Assembly (NCBI RefSeq): GCF_003202405.1
Contig: NZ_QJHL01000001.1
Location: 558,001-622,000 of the forward strand
Length of the DNA: 64,000 nucleotides
Direction: 5' to 3'
Source of the DNA: Flavobacterium hydrophilum
Lineage (GTDB): Bacteria; Bacteroidota; Bacteroidia; Flavobacteriales; Flavobacteriaceae
Numbering within the stretch: the first letter of the stretch is position 1; each line of letters opens with the position of its first letter. The position numbers and the translations under genes were made by a program. Of the stretch, positions 42,516-49,566 are shown piece after piece. The notes under the pieces are model-generated. The model made no database searches and was not told the DNA's origin. It saw only the letters and a program-made list of their open reading frames with translations.

Positions 42516-42653
42516 TGCTCATAACGTCCCCGCGCTATAAGCAGTTTGGGACTAAATTAAGCCCATTATTCGGATTTGCCAAATCATCCAAATACAAACT
42601 AATTTTTCCATTAAGCCAAATCCTCAAATTGCTTGTAGCGTGTGTTGGCGGTA
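42516..42653. repeat. Cassette site G (main family, changed arms)
   Basis: The middle is as in C-F, but the arms are CGCTATAAGCAGTTTGGG and CTCAAATTGCTTGTAGCG. Every position still pairs on the plus strand, with three wobble pairs. Compared with site C, both sides changed together. Ends: TGCTCATAAC (left), GTTGGCGGTA (right, 42644-42653), the latter complementary to TACCGCCAAC at 43234. Confidence 0.8.
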
Positions 42654-42657
42654 GTGC

Positions 42658-43192
42658 TTAGTCTTCTATTATTTGATATTCTAATATATTTTTTTCTTCG
42701 TAAACTGTTAAATATATTTGAGTTGCTATATTGTCAATTTCTTTATATAGTTCTCGTGAATAATATTTTGGGTATTTAATATTTAATATTTGTCCTTCAA
42801 AAGTAACGTGTAATGAAATATTATTTTCATATTCTTTGAAATTTTCGGAATGCTTTATCTCGTTAATTATTCTTTCAATTTCAGATTTTGATATTTCAAT
42901 TACTGTTTTTTGATTTCTTTCGGGCATTCCTGAAACAGTATTTTTCTTAATTTCAAAATTAGTATTAAGTTCAATGTCAATCTGTTTTAAGTCTTTTTTT
43001 ACATCTTCTTTTGAGATAGTTAATTCGTCAATATTGTTTGTAAAAAAAAATGATAAAATACAGACTAATGCAATTGAAGAAATTACAATTCCAACTTTTG
43101 ATTTTTTTTTTTTTGGAATATATAAATAACCACAGAAATAAAAAAAGGAAAACGATTAGTAGAAATAATCCAGTTAATAATCCAACACCCAT
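42658..43192 (-). pseudogene. Two-helix membrane protein gene split by a 13-A tract
   Basis: ATG at 43192 opens 'MGVGLLTGLFLLIVFLFFIS', a membrane helix, and stops soon after an A13 tract (T13 at 43102-43114 on the plus strand). If the tract were 14 or 11 long, the frame would run on through 'SKVGIVISSIALVCILSFFF' (second helix), 'NNIDELTISKEDVKKDLKQI' and 'GMPERNQKTVIEISKSEIER' to the stop at 42658, giving about 178 residues. The distal part alone (from 42927) has an ATG but no helices. The tract could be a phase switch, a slippage site, decay or a base-call error. Function unknown. Confidence 0.7.
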
Positions 43193-43240
43193 TTTATCTT
43201 ATTTTTTTGTTTTTCGTTCTTTTGAGTCCGCATTACCGCC

Positions 43241-43358
43241 AACGTCAGTCTGTGAAAAAACCTCTTCAAATTTAGAAAGTATTCGGAGAGCTACCGGAGA
43301 AAAATATCAAATATGAGATTCTCAAGACGTTGATTTTAGTTTTTTCACAGCCTGACGT
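43241..43358. repeat. Palindromic element I, directly abutting site H
   Basis: Its ends GTCAGTCTGTGAAAAAAC (43244-43261) and GTTTTTTCACAGCCTGAC (about 43338-43355) are inverted copies with one mismatch. The 80-base middle has no gene. The left side carries the AAC of the cassette end TACCGCCAAC (43234-43243). The right end runs straight into site H. It looks like a second kind of cassette site, or a small inverted-repeat element inserted at a cassette junction. Confidence 0.65.
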
Positions 43359-43484
43359 TCTCGCGCTACAAGCAGTTTGGGACTAAATTAAGCCCATTAT
43401 TCGGATTTGCCAAATCTTCCAAATACAAAACCATATTTAAATTAAGCCAAATACCCAAATTGCTTGTAGCGTGTGTTGTGCGTC
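43353..43484. repeat. Cassette site H (main family, changed arms)
   Basis: The arms CGCTACAAGCAGTTTGGG and CCCAAATTGCTTGTAGCG pair over 18 positions with one G-T pair, the best-matched site of the array. The right end GTTGTGCGTC (43475-43484) is exactly complementary to GACGCACAAC at 44375-44384. The left end has GACGTTC and merges with element I. Confidence 0.8.
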
Positions 43485-43489
43485 GTTTT

Positions 43490-44338
43490 TTATACGTTTT
43501 CAAAATCTTTTCTTTTCAAAATATGATGTTTTCTATCTTGAAAATTAAATTTTTTCAAGTTCTTATACTCTTTCCAATAACGATTATCGCTTTCTGAAAT
43601 TTTCAAATTGTAAACATTTAATTTTTCTAACTTTTTTAAATTGTCTAATATAATTCTCAAACTTACTATTTCATTATTACTAAAAAAGTTTAAGTCTTTT
43701 ACGTTAGGAAAAAGCGCAATTACTTTTTCAATTCTTATTTCCTTGCAACTTTCAATGTATAGAGTTTCAACATTTGGGAAAACTGAATTTATATTGTCAA
43801 AAGAAAGATTACTATTTCCAATAAAATACATTTCGGTAATTTTTCGAAGATTTTCTATTCCATTTATGTTATTAATATTACTTTGAATTATTCGTAATTC
43901 ATTCAACGAATTTAATTCAGCAAATTCAGTTAAGTTTTGAGTTTTTGGTTTGTAATGCCATAAACTTAATTCTTTCAGTCTTTTGCACTCTGATATATTT
44001 GAACAGCCTTTATTCCAACCAAGTATTAGAACTTCAAGATTTGGAAAATTTTTAAAATCATATTTAAGATCAATACTTCTATTATCTAACTCTTTTAAAT
44101 TTTCTAATTTTAGAAACACTCCAAGTTCATTTGTTTTATGATAAAAACTTGAGAGCATAAGTTTATTAATTTTAATTTCGGAAATTTTATTAAAGTCAAT
44201 TGTTTTTTTTGGAAGAATGAATTCATCAAAACTTACTACTAAAGTTGCATCTTCATTATCATCAAAGTATTTGATAATTTCATTCTGATGCTCTGGTAAA
44301 TAACAAACTCTTTTCTTTTCTTGGTTAAAAAATTTCAT
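43490..44338 (-). CDS. Leucine-rich-repeat cassette protein
   Basis: I choose ATG at 44338 (MKFFNQEKKRVCYL); the longer frame would start with TTG inside the cassette end. The 282-residue protein has about eight irregular leucine-rich repeats, such as 'FPNLEVLILGWNKGCSNISE', 'LNSLNELRIIQSNINNINGI' and 'FPNVETLYIESCKEIRIEKV'. There is no signal peptide, so it is a cytoplasmic binding scaffold. Its partner is unknown. A shorter LRR gene of similar style lies outside the array at 34218. Confidence 0.8.
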   Translation of the reverse strand: MKFFNQEKKRVCYLPEHQNEIIKYFDDNEDATLVVSFDEFILPKKTIDFNKISEIKINKLMLSSFYHKTNELGVFLKLENLKELDNRSIDLKYDFKNFPNLEVLILGWNKGCSNISECKRLKELSLWHYKPKTQNLTEFAELNSLNELRIIQSNINNINGIENLRKITEMYFIGNSNLSFDNINSVFPNVETLYIESCKEIRIEKVIALFPNVKDLNFFSNNEIVSLRIILDNLKKLEKLNVYNLKISESDNRYWKEYKNLKKFNFQDRKHHILKRKDFENV

Positions 44339-44374
44339 TGTATGTTTTCTGATTTCGTTTCTTTCGGGTAAAAT

Positions 44375-44512
44375 GACGCACAACGTTCTGGCACTACAGC
44401 GGGTTTAGGATTAAATCAAGCCCTATTTTCGGATTTGCCAAATGTTCCAAATACAAAACCATCTTTCCATTAAGCCAATTGCCCAAATCCGTTATAGTAG
44501 ATGTTAGCAGTA
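44375..44512. repeat. Cassette site J (main family, most degenerate full site)
   Basis: The arms CACTACAGCGGGTTTAGG and CCCAAATCCGTTATAGTA have three mismatches, more than sites C-H. The ends are intact: GACGCACAAC (44375-44384) and GTTAGCAG (44503-44510), the latter complementary to CTGCTAAC at 44961-44968. Confidence 0.78.
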
Positions 44513-44518
44513 GTTTTT

Positions 44519-44953
44519 TTATTCTTTGTAACAATTTAATTTTAGATTGTCTTGATTGATTTCTAAGGAAAAATTTCCAACACTATTTATTAATTTTTCA
44601 ATTTCTTTCAAATCTTGTAAAGTATTTTTGTTTGGATTAACAATTTTGGGAAAAATAATAAACTCAATTTCTTTAAATGTTAACCAACCACCAAGTGAAT
44701 TGCAACCTTCAAAACCGTTATTCCAATAATCAAACCCAAATGTAGTGTCTTCGTTTAAGTATAATTCACCAATTTGATTGTTTTGAACTTTTTTAAATTC
44801 GATTTTTAAAATCATAGTCGTATTTTGAACAAATTTGTTAATCAGTTTTACCCATTTTGAGTTTGACATGAGATGTTCAGAGAATTTTGAAATGGATTTT
44901 TCAACTTCTCGTTCTATTTGATCACTATGACTTTTAGCTTTTTTGGTTCTCAT
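44519..44953 (-). CDS. Hypothetical cassette protein, first of the array
   Basis: This 144-residue protein has a charged helical start ('SHSDQIEREVEKSISKFSEH') and a beta part ('IGELYLNEDTTFGFDYWNNG', 'GGWLTFKEIEFIIFPKIVNP'). No signal peptide or known family is seen. The middle 'FGFDYWNNG' recalls immunity-type proteins with acidic, aromatic surfaces. Its start is seven bases from the cassette boundary (44961-44968), so the transcript must begin further upstream or in the boundary itself. Confidence 0.65.
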   Translation of the reverse strand: MRTKKAKSHSDQIEREVEKSISKFSEHLMSNSKWVKLINKFVQNTTMILKIEFKKVQNNQIGELYLNEDTTFGFDYWNNGFEGCNSLGGWLTFKEIEFIIFPKIVNPNKNTLQDLKEIEKLINSVGNFSLEINQDNLKLNCYKE

Positions 44954-44959
44954 AAAATT

Positions 44960-44968
44960 GCTGCTAAC
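44960..44968. other. Proximal boundary of the cassette array
   Basis: GCTGCTAAC is the outer end of the first cassette (GTTAGCAGC on the minus strand). Beyond it (44969-45079) the sequence is AT-rich without a site body, gene or recognisable attI. The 44954-45260 gap holds this boundary, the repeat at 45080 and a terminator. Confidence 0.6.
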
Positions 44969-45084
44969 TTTTTTGTAAATCTAACAATCATCAAACTTTA
45001 TTTCAAGCGAATATATAAATAATTGTTTACAAATTTTTAAAAGAACTTTCTCCTCTTAAGCCTCAAAACCAATCAGGAAACCAA

Positions 45085-45205
45085 CTGCCGCATGAGGGAT
45101 AGCAGCGGTATCTCCCGATTTAGAAAAACAAGGCTTCTTAGCCGTAGTTTTTGTTAAACGGGAATTTAGCGAATAGCCCGGTCCGCTTTTTCTGCGGTGC
45201 ATGCC
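45085..45205. repeat. Flavobacterial intergenic repeat, copy 1
   Basis: This copy shares most of its length with the copy at 55725, including GCATGAGGGATAGCAGCG, TATCTCCCGATTTAGAAAAA and AGCGAATAGCCCG. It can form small hairpins (AAGGCTTCTTAGCC; CCGCTTTTTCTGCGG). It has a 12-base insertion (AAACGGGAATTT) relative to copy 2. Such repeats are spread through Flavobacterium genomes; the Rfam flavo-1 motif is one candidate identity, not confirmed. Confidence 0.65.
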
Positions 45206-45206
45206 A

Positions 45207-45241
45207 TAAAAAAATCCGACCTGCTTATCGCAAATCGGATT
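45207..45241 (-). terminator. Intrinsic terminator after the gene at 45261
   Basis: AATCCGA and TCGGATT (minus-strand order the same) form the outer stem, followed on the minus strand by a T-run. The same hairpin type recurs at 53324 and 55840. Confidence 0.7.
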
Positions 45242-45260
45242 GGTGTAAAAATGAGGCTTG

Positions 45261-45650
45261 TTAGTTTTGATTCACGGTGGTGTTTCGCTTTAAATATACA
45301 TACACTGTGAGTACATTGATGACTGCCAGAATCCACAATAACGGATTGCTGAAAAAAGCCTGATAACCGTTTCCCTTTGGGATTTCGATAAGCGGGACTG
45401 TTACCAAAACGTCCAGAAGCAGTGCGGTACCCGTGATGACGATTCCTGTTTGAAGTCCCGATTTTCTGGCTGCTTTTTTATAATAAAACCAGGCAGCAAA
45501 CCAGGCGTAGAAAATAATCGTAAAAGCAGCAATGAAAGCCTGCACAGTTTCAGATTTCTTAAAAAACGGAATGTGTTCCAAAACGTAAAAAGTGATCACA
45601 ACACAAAGCCATGCAATAATGCCTGCTACTATGGCTCTTGGATAATTCAT
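45261..45650 (-). CDS. Small membrane protein, DUF5367-like
   Basis: The 129-residue protein has four membrane helices ('AIVAGIIAWLCVVITFYVLE', 'FIAAFTIIFYAWFAAWFYYK', 'GIVITGTALLLDVLVTVPLI', 'LLWILAVINVLTVYVYLKRN'). The pattern fits the DUF5367 family of Bacteroidota, whose function is not known. Its start overlaps the stop of the upstream NmrA-like gene (ATGA), so it is translationally coupled to it. Confidence 0.8.
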   Translation of the reverse strand: MNYPRAIVAGIIAWLCVVITFYVLEHIPFFKKSETVQAFIAAFTIIFYAWFAAWFYYKKAARKSGLQTGIVITGTALLLDVLVTVPLIEIPKGNGYQAFFSNPLLWILAVINVLTVYVYLKRNTTVNQN

Positions 45651-46495
45651 GATGTTGCTACCAGTTTAGGAGCATCCCAGATGCCTGTTTGCGCAGTTTC
45701 TTTTACGTAGTCGGTAAAATCTTTGGCTTTTCGGCCTAAGACTTTTTCAATGTCATTGGTGATACTCGAGTTTCGGCCATCCAAAACTTCAGAGAAAAGA
45801 TAGTTTACCAGCCAAAGTTCGTCTTCCGGAACCTGATACTCACGGAGCATGCCAATATATTCGTCTACAGAAAGCGGCTGAAAGTGAATCTCTCTGTTCG
45901 TAATTTGGGCTATTTCGGCAACGGCCTGTTGAAAGCTAAGTAACCTTGGGCCGGTAAGTTCATATGTTTTTCCATTGTGTTTTTCGTTTAAAAGTGCTTC
46001 GGTTACCACGGCTGCAATATCATCAGCATCGGTAAAAGGTTCCAGTGTTTCGGCTCGTGCAATGGCTACGTAACCTGCCAGAATAGGTTCTAAAAAGATA
46101 CTTTCGCTAAAATTCTGATTAAACCAGCTGGCCCTTACAATCGTCCAGTTTTTTGCGGTCGATTTTACAATTTCTTCGCAAACCTGCGCTTCTTTTTCGC
46201 CTCTTCCGGAAAGCAGTACGATTTTCTGAACGCCGTTTTGAGTAGCAAGAGTCGTAAATTTCTGAATCGTTTCCGGTGCTGACGGAATGGCCAGATCGGG
46301 TTGAAAAGTGATGTAAACGGTGTCGATACCGTCTATTACTTCAGACCAGGTTTCAGGATTTTCCCAGTAGAAGGGAGGGATTCCGCTTCTGGAACCGATG
46401 TAAACTTCGGCATTGCTGGTTTCTTTTAATAATTGCGCGACCCTGCGTCCGGTTTTTCCGTTTCCGCCAAGGATTAAAATTTTTTTCGTTTCCAT
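45647..46495 (-). CDS. NAD(P)-binding protein, NmrA/atypical SDR family
   Basis: The 282-residue protein has a Rossmann start 'KILILGGNGKTGRRVAQLLK', 'TWSEVIDGIDTVYITFQPDL' and 'GKTYELTGPRLLSFQQAVAE', which fit NmrA-like atypical SDRs (quinone or flavin-type reductase relatives, or redox sensors). The active-site YxxxK is not evident. It is upstream of a small membrane protein gene and downstream of an AraC regulator gene on the same strand, suggesting a regulated reductase module. Confidence 0.88.
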   Translation of the reverse strand: METKKILILGGNGKTGRRVAQLLKETSNAEVYIGSRSGIPPFYWENPETWSEVIDGIDTVYITFQPDLAIPSAPETIQKFTTLATQNGVQKIVLLSGRGEKEAQVCEEIVKSTAKNWTIVRASWFNQNFSESIFLEPILAGYVAIARAETLEPFTDADDIAAVVTEALLNEKHNGKTYELTGPRLLSFQQAVAEIAQITNREIHFQPLSVDEYIGMLREYQVPEDELWLVNYLFSEVLDGRNSSITNDIEKVLGRKAKDFTDYVKETAQTGIWDAPKLVATS

Positions 46496-46566
46496 CTTAA
46501 ATGTTTTTTGATTAATGATAGTACAAAGATGCAGCTGTCATCATCATATCATTTGTCTGAAAAGAA

Positions 46567-47445
46567 TTAAGATTTGTTTGAAAGGAATTGTTTTTTTACT
46601 TCATTCGGTCTTGACCCGAATTTCTTCTGAAAAGCATTCGAAAACGAGCTCAGACTTTCGTAACCAACTTCCCAGGCAGCTTCCTGTACCGTTTTGTCAC
46701 TTTGAGAAAGTAATTCGTAAGCTTTGTTTAGCCGTTCTTCATGGATGTATTTGAAAATTGGAATACCAAATAACTCCTTGAAATTCTTTTTTAATTTGGT
46801 GCTGTTGAGACCAATTAGTTTTGACAATTCTGAGATAGTGGGAGGTTTTGAATACTGATCACTCACAATATCTTTTGCCTGAAAAAGTTTTTCTTTATCC
46901 TTTTCGCTCAGTTCTACTTTTCGTTTATCAGACAAAAGCGCAAAATAATGCGCCAGTAATTCATTAACCTGGCTTTTTAAAAATAGCAGTCTGGTATTGC
47001 CGGAGTAGGTAGTGTTAAAGATTTTTTGAACAGCAAGCTGCATGTCGAGCGTCATAAAATGAGTGGGACCTTTTACAAAATGTTCCTTTGGATGTAATAA
47101 CTCAGGCAACTGCTTTTCGAAAATTTCTTTTTCGACCTGCGATAGTGTATGCAGGTTTTTAAGTTTTGTAAAAATACTGATGGACTGCAAAGGTTTATCA
47201 GGAGCAATTTTATGGGCAAATTCTACTTTTTGATTGCCGAAAAAAGAAATTGCCAGCCCGGTAGTATTCGTTAAATATTTTGTCTGATTGTTGTGTTTGA
47301 TTTCTAACTCTACATTACCTGAACCATAAAAAGCAAAACCAACCGCATCTCCGTCTATTTCACATTTCTGAACAAAAGTTTTCTCGGCATTCGATTGCTC
47401 AATGAGTACGATAAAATTGTTTAATTCTATGATGTCGGTGGTCAT
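46567..47445 (-). CDS. AraC family transcriptional regulator
   Basis: The 292-residue protein ends in a double helix-turn-helix: 'PPTISELSKLIGLNSTKLKK' and 'TVQEAAWEVGYESLSSFSNA' with 'FQKKFGSRPNEVKKQFL'. The N-terminal part is unlike standard cupins. It is on the same strand as the nitroreductase (47466) upstream and the NmrA-like gene (45647) downstream and probably regulates one or both. Confidence 0.9.
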   Translation of the reverse strand: MTTDIIELNNFIVLIEQSNAEKTFVQKCEIDGDAVGFAFYGSGNVELEIKHNNQTKYLTNTTGLAISFFGNQKVEFAHKIAPDKPLQSISIFTKLKNLHTLSQVEKEIFEKQLPELLHPKEHFVKGPTHFMTLDMQLAVQKIFNTTYSGNTRLLFLKSQVNELLAHYFALLSDKRKVELSEKDKEKLFQAKDIVSDQYSKPPTISELSKLIGLNSTKLKKNFKELFGIPIFKYIHEERLNKAYELLSQSDKTVQEAAWEVGYESLSSFSNAFQKKFGSRPNEVKKQFLSNKS

Positions 47446-47465
47446 GTTTTATGTGTACAGTTGGT

Positions 47466-48065
47466 TTAAATACTCTCAATCACACTTTCCAGTAATCTTC
47501 TCGATTTTGGTGTAGCCTCAATTCGGTTAAAATCATCCTCAGCACCATAACCAACTGCCATTGCAAATAATGGCTTGAAGGCTGACATATTAAGGATTTC
47601 TTTGTATTTATCAGATTCGATACCTTCCATAGCTGTCGAATCCAGGCCTAACGCAATACTTGCCGTCAAACCAACTCCCAGGGCGATATATACTTGCTGA
47701 GACAACCATGTTTTTAATTCGGCTTCAGGCTTACTGGCTTTAATCTGGTTGTACCAGTTTCTGCGGGCTTCGGGCATTTGTGTATCTACTATTTGCTGAA
47801 AAGCATCCAGATCATCTGCAACACTAAATACAACTATCAACTTTGCCTGATTTACTTTTTCCAGATTGTGCATTGAAACCGCTGCTAATTGTGCCTTAAT
47901 TCCCGTATTTTGAACAAATGTAAATTTCCACGGCTGAATATTTATAGAAGAAGGACTCAGGTATAAAACCTCTTTTAAAGCTTCAATTTTTTCCTGCGGA
48001 ATAGCCTTATCAGCATTGTACTTTTTCGCAGAGTATCTTTTTTTCATTAATTCCAAAATATTCAT
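47466..48065 (-). CDS. Nitroreductase family NAD(P)H oxidoreductase
   Basis: The 199-residue protein has the flavin-binding start 'LELMKKRYSAKKYNADKAIP', 'LYLSPSSINIQPWKFTFVQN' and 'FAMAVGYGAEDDFNRIEATP'. These proteins bind FMN and reduce quinones, nitro compounds or flavins with NAD(P)H; the sequence resembles NfsB-type enzymes. It lies 20 bases upstream of the AraC gene and may be co-transcribed with it. Confidence 0.9.
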   Translation of the reverse strand: MNILELMKKRYSAKKYNADKAIPQEKIEALKEVLYLSPSSINIQPWKFTFVQNTGIKAQLAAVSMHNLEKVNQAKLIVVFSVADDLDAFQQIVDTQMPEARRNWYNQIKASKPEAELKTWLSQQVYIALGVGLTASIALGLDSTAMEGIESDKYKEILNMSAFKPLFAMAVGYGAEDDFNRIEATPKSRRLLESVIESI

Positions 48066-48191
48066 GGTACTGTATTTTAACGTTTTTAGTTTTATAGACT
48101 GTAAAGTTAAGCTGATAACCTGAATATTTCGATAATTGTAAGCTTAGTTTTGTAAACGAAATATATTTTATTGTTGTTTTTCAAAACAATA

Positions 48192-48680
48192 TTACTCACC
48201 GGCACTCATTTTTCTTTCGTTTTCTGTCCGAGGTTTTCCACTCGCATTCGGTTCTCCTTTGCCTGTTGTAATGAGTTTTTTTAAACTATTTTGAATATAA
48301 TTGGTCCAGGCATCCCTGCAGATTTCAAAACATTCGTAATCCGGAACCAAACCAACGTGCGTAAACTTAAGCTCTGTTTTTCCGTCTTTCTCCGTAATTT
48401 CAAAAGTAGGTTTAGTACCTGTCCATTCGGTTTCGTCTTCTGTAAACTTAAAATAGTTTTCCTCGACCAGCCAGACAATTTTCTGATTCGGAATCACTTC
48501 AGTCAATTTAACTTTACAGCGATGAATATCTTCATAATGATAATTAAATTCATCATTCAATTTTGCCGAATCGCCTTCAATTTCTTCCGACCACCAGCCA
48601 CGAACATTAGTAATGGCATTAAAAACGGCTGATGGAGACCGGTCAACTTGTATAACTGTAGTAAAATCTGATGTGCTCAT
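48192..48680 (-). CDS. SRPBCC (AHSA1-like) domain protein
   Basis: The 162-residue protein has 'TTVIQVDRSPSAVFNAITNV', 'RGWWSEEIEGDSAKLNDEFN', 'WTGTKPTFEITEKDGKTELK' and 'CFEICRDAWTNYIQNSLKKL', the START/AHSA1 fold pattern. Ligand or partner is unknown. A TAAATTTG at 48707-48714 on the minus strand may be its -7 box. It is separate from the nitroreductase gene downstream by 126 bases. Confidence 0.87.
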   Translation of the reverse strand: MSTSDFTTVIQVDRSPSAVFNAITNVRGWWSEEIEGDSAKLNDEFNYHYEDIHRCKVKLTEVIPNQKIVWLVEENYFKFTEDETEWTGTKPTFEITEKDGKTELKFTHVGLVPDYECFEICRDAWTNYIQNSLKKLITTGKGEPNASGKPRTENERKMSAGE

Positions 48681-48825
48681 TTTGTCTGTTTTAAATAGTT
48701 ATTGCACAAATTTAAAGTTTAAAATTCAATAGGTTAGGGGGGTAAAAGGACAACTTCAGTATCAATTCGGACAATTAGTATGATGAAGTTAAGGAGCAGA
48801 ACATTCCTTTTCATCAGAACCTTTT

Positions 48826-48890
48826 GTCCTGCTGTCCGCTATATCTTTTATGGCAAACCCTGCCACAAAAGGATACCGCTTCCATCAGGG
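48826..48890. repeat. Flavobacterial intergenic repeat, copy 3 (short form)
   Basis: CTGTCCGCTATATCTTTT, a central hairpin (TGGCAAACCCTGCCA) and AAAAGGATACCGCTTCCATC match the common flavobacterial repeat pattern CCGCTATAnCTTTT...AAAAGGATnCCGCTTCnATC. In the opposite orientation the copies at 45085 and 55725 have the same CCGCT/GATA-x-CGCT framework. The 48681-48918 gap contains nothing else. Confidence 0.6.
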
Positions 48891-48918
48891 CTATTTCAGA
48901 CTTTTATCATTTATAAGA

Positions 48919-49338
48919 CTATTTGATACGCTCGTATTCAGATCTGTAGCAATCAGCGCATTCGTCTGTTAAATAAAGTTTCTTACCAATGATTTCAAAA
49001 TACCGGTCTATAATATAGACTTGATTTGTGTATGCGTCACCCGGATTTATTACAATTACTTTTCGGGAACCTCCATCAGGTGATTGTCTGGTCTTAATAG
49101 AAAATTTTTGAGTCTCTGATAAAGTACCGTTAATATAAGTTTTTAAGGTATTGCCTGAGAACTCGATAACTTTGGTTTGTTTAGTCGTTTCCGGTGTCTG
49201 AGAACCGCCCGTAATTCCACCGGTCGTGATAATCCAATTCCACTTGCCTTTTAGATTATTTTTAGAAGACAAATCGTTGTCATCATTACTGCAGGAAATA
49301 AGGGCTGCGAAAATCAATAGTAAAGTAAACTTTTTCAT
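48919..49338 (-). CDS. Putative small lipoprotein
   Basis: This 139-residue protein has a lipoprotein signal ('MKKFTLLLIFAALISCSNDD', Cys16) followed by an acidic linker, then 'LKGKWNWIITTGGITGGSQT', 'KTYINGTLSETQKFSIK' and 'IDRYFEIIGKKLYLTDECAD'. The lipocalin-like beta pattern 'GKWNW..' fits small Bacteroidota lipoproteins of unknown role. It is probably an outer-membrane lipoprotein; the substrate is unknown. Confidence 0.8.
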   Translation of the reverse strand: MKKFTLLLIFAALISCSNDDNDLSSKNNLKGKWNWIITTGGITGGSQTPETTKQTKVIEFSGNTLKTYINGTLSETQKFSIKTRQSPDGGSRKVIVINPGDAYTNQVYIIDRYFEIIGKKLYLTDECADCYRSEYERIK

Positions 49339-49566
49339 GGTTTAAAATTTTAGGATAGTTTACTTAAGAGATATAAATTTTATAAAAAGGTTGCGTTATA
49401 TTCATCTTTCATCTAATTGATTTAAAGTTAATAACGAAATATAAACCAAATGCTAATCATACCGAAAGCCGCTGTAAACAGTCCTTCAAAGACCAATAAA
49501 AATTAATTTCACATTTATTGCTTTCAAAAATAAAATTCCTGATACTCTTGTTTTAATATCTTAAGT

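Larger units (their letters stand above)
36867..44968 (-). other. Integron-like gene cassette array without a visible integrase
   Basis: About nine small genes or gene pairs lie on the minus strand, separated by folded sites A-J (listed individually). Each intact cassette starts with GTT plus a private 5-7 base tag and ends with the reverse complement of that tag followed by AAC. In seven cassettes the match is exact over 8-10 bases. This is what an excised integron cassette needs to rebuild its own attC ends. Site arms covary and pair best on the plus strand, the bottom strand relative to the genes. The core does not obey GTTRRRY, and no tyrosine recombinase or attI-like region is in the window. 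The nearest known term is a CALIN (attC cluster lacking an integrase). A family of mobile palindromes other than integrons remains possible. Confidence 0.72.

Noticed and set aside
43050..43316. 88-residue plus-strand frame across the A13/T13 tract and element I
   Set aside because: It runs opposite to all cassette genes, crosses a palindromic site and is low in complexity.
37199..44512. CRISPR array
   Set aside because: The repeats are about 135 bp, palindromic and separated by whole genes rather than short spacers, and no cas gene is present.
44954..45260. attI site or promoter for the cassette array
   Set aside because: I looked for an integrase gene, attI-like sequence or TAnnTTTG box close to the first cassette and found none that I could defend.
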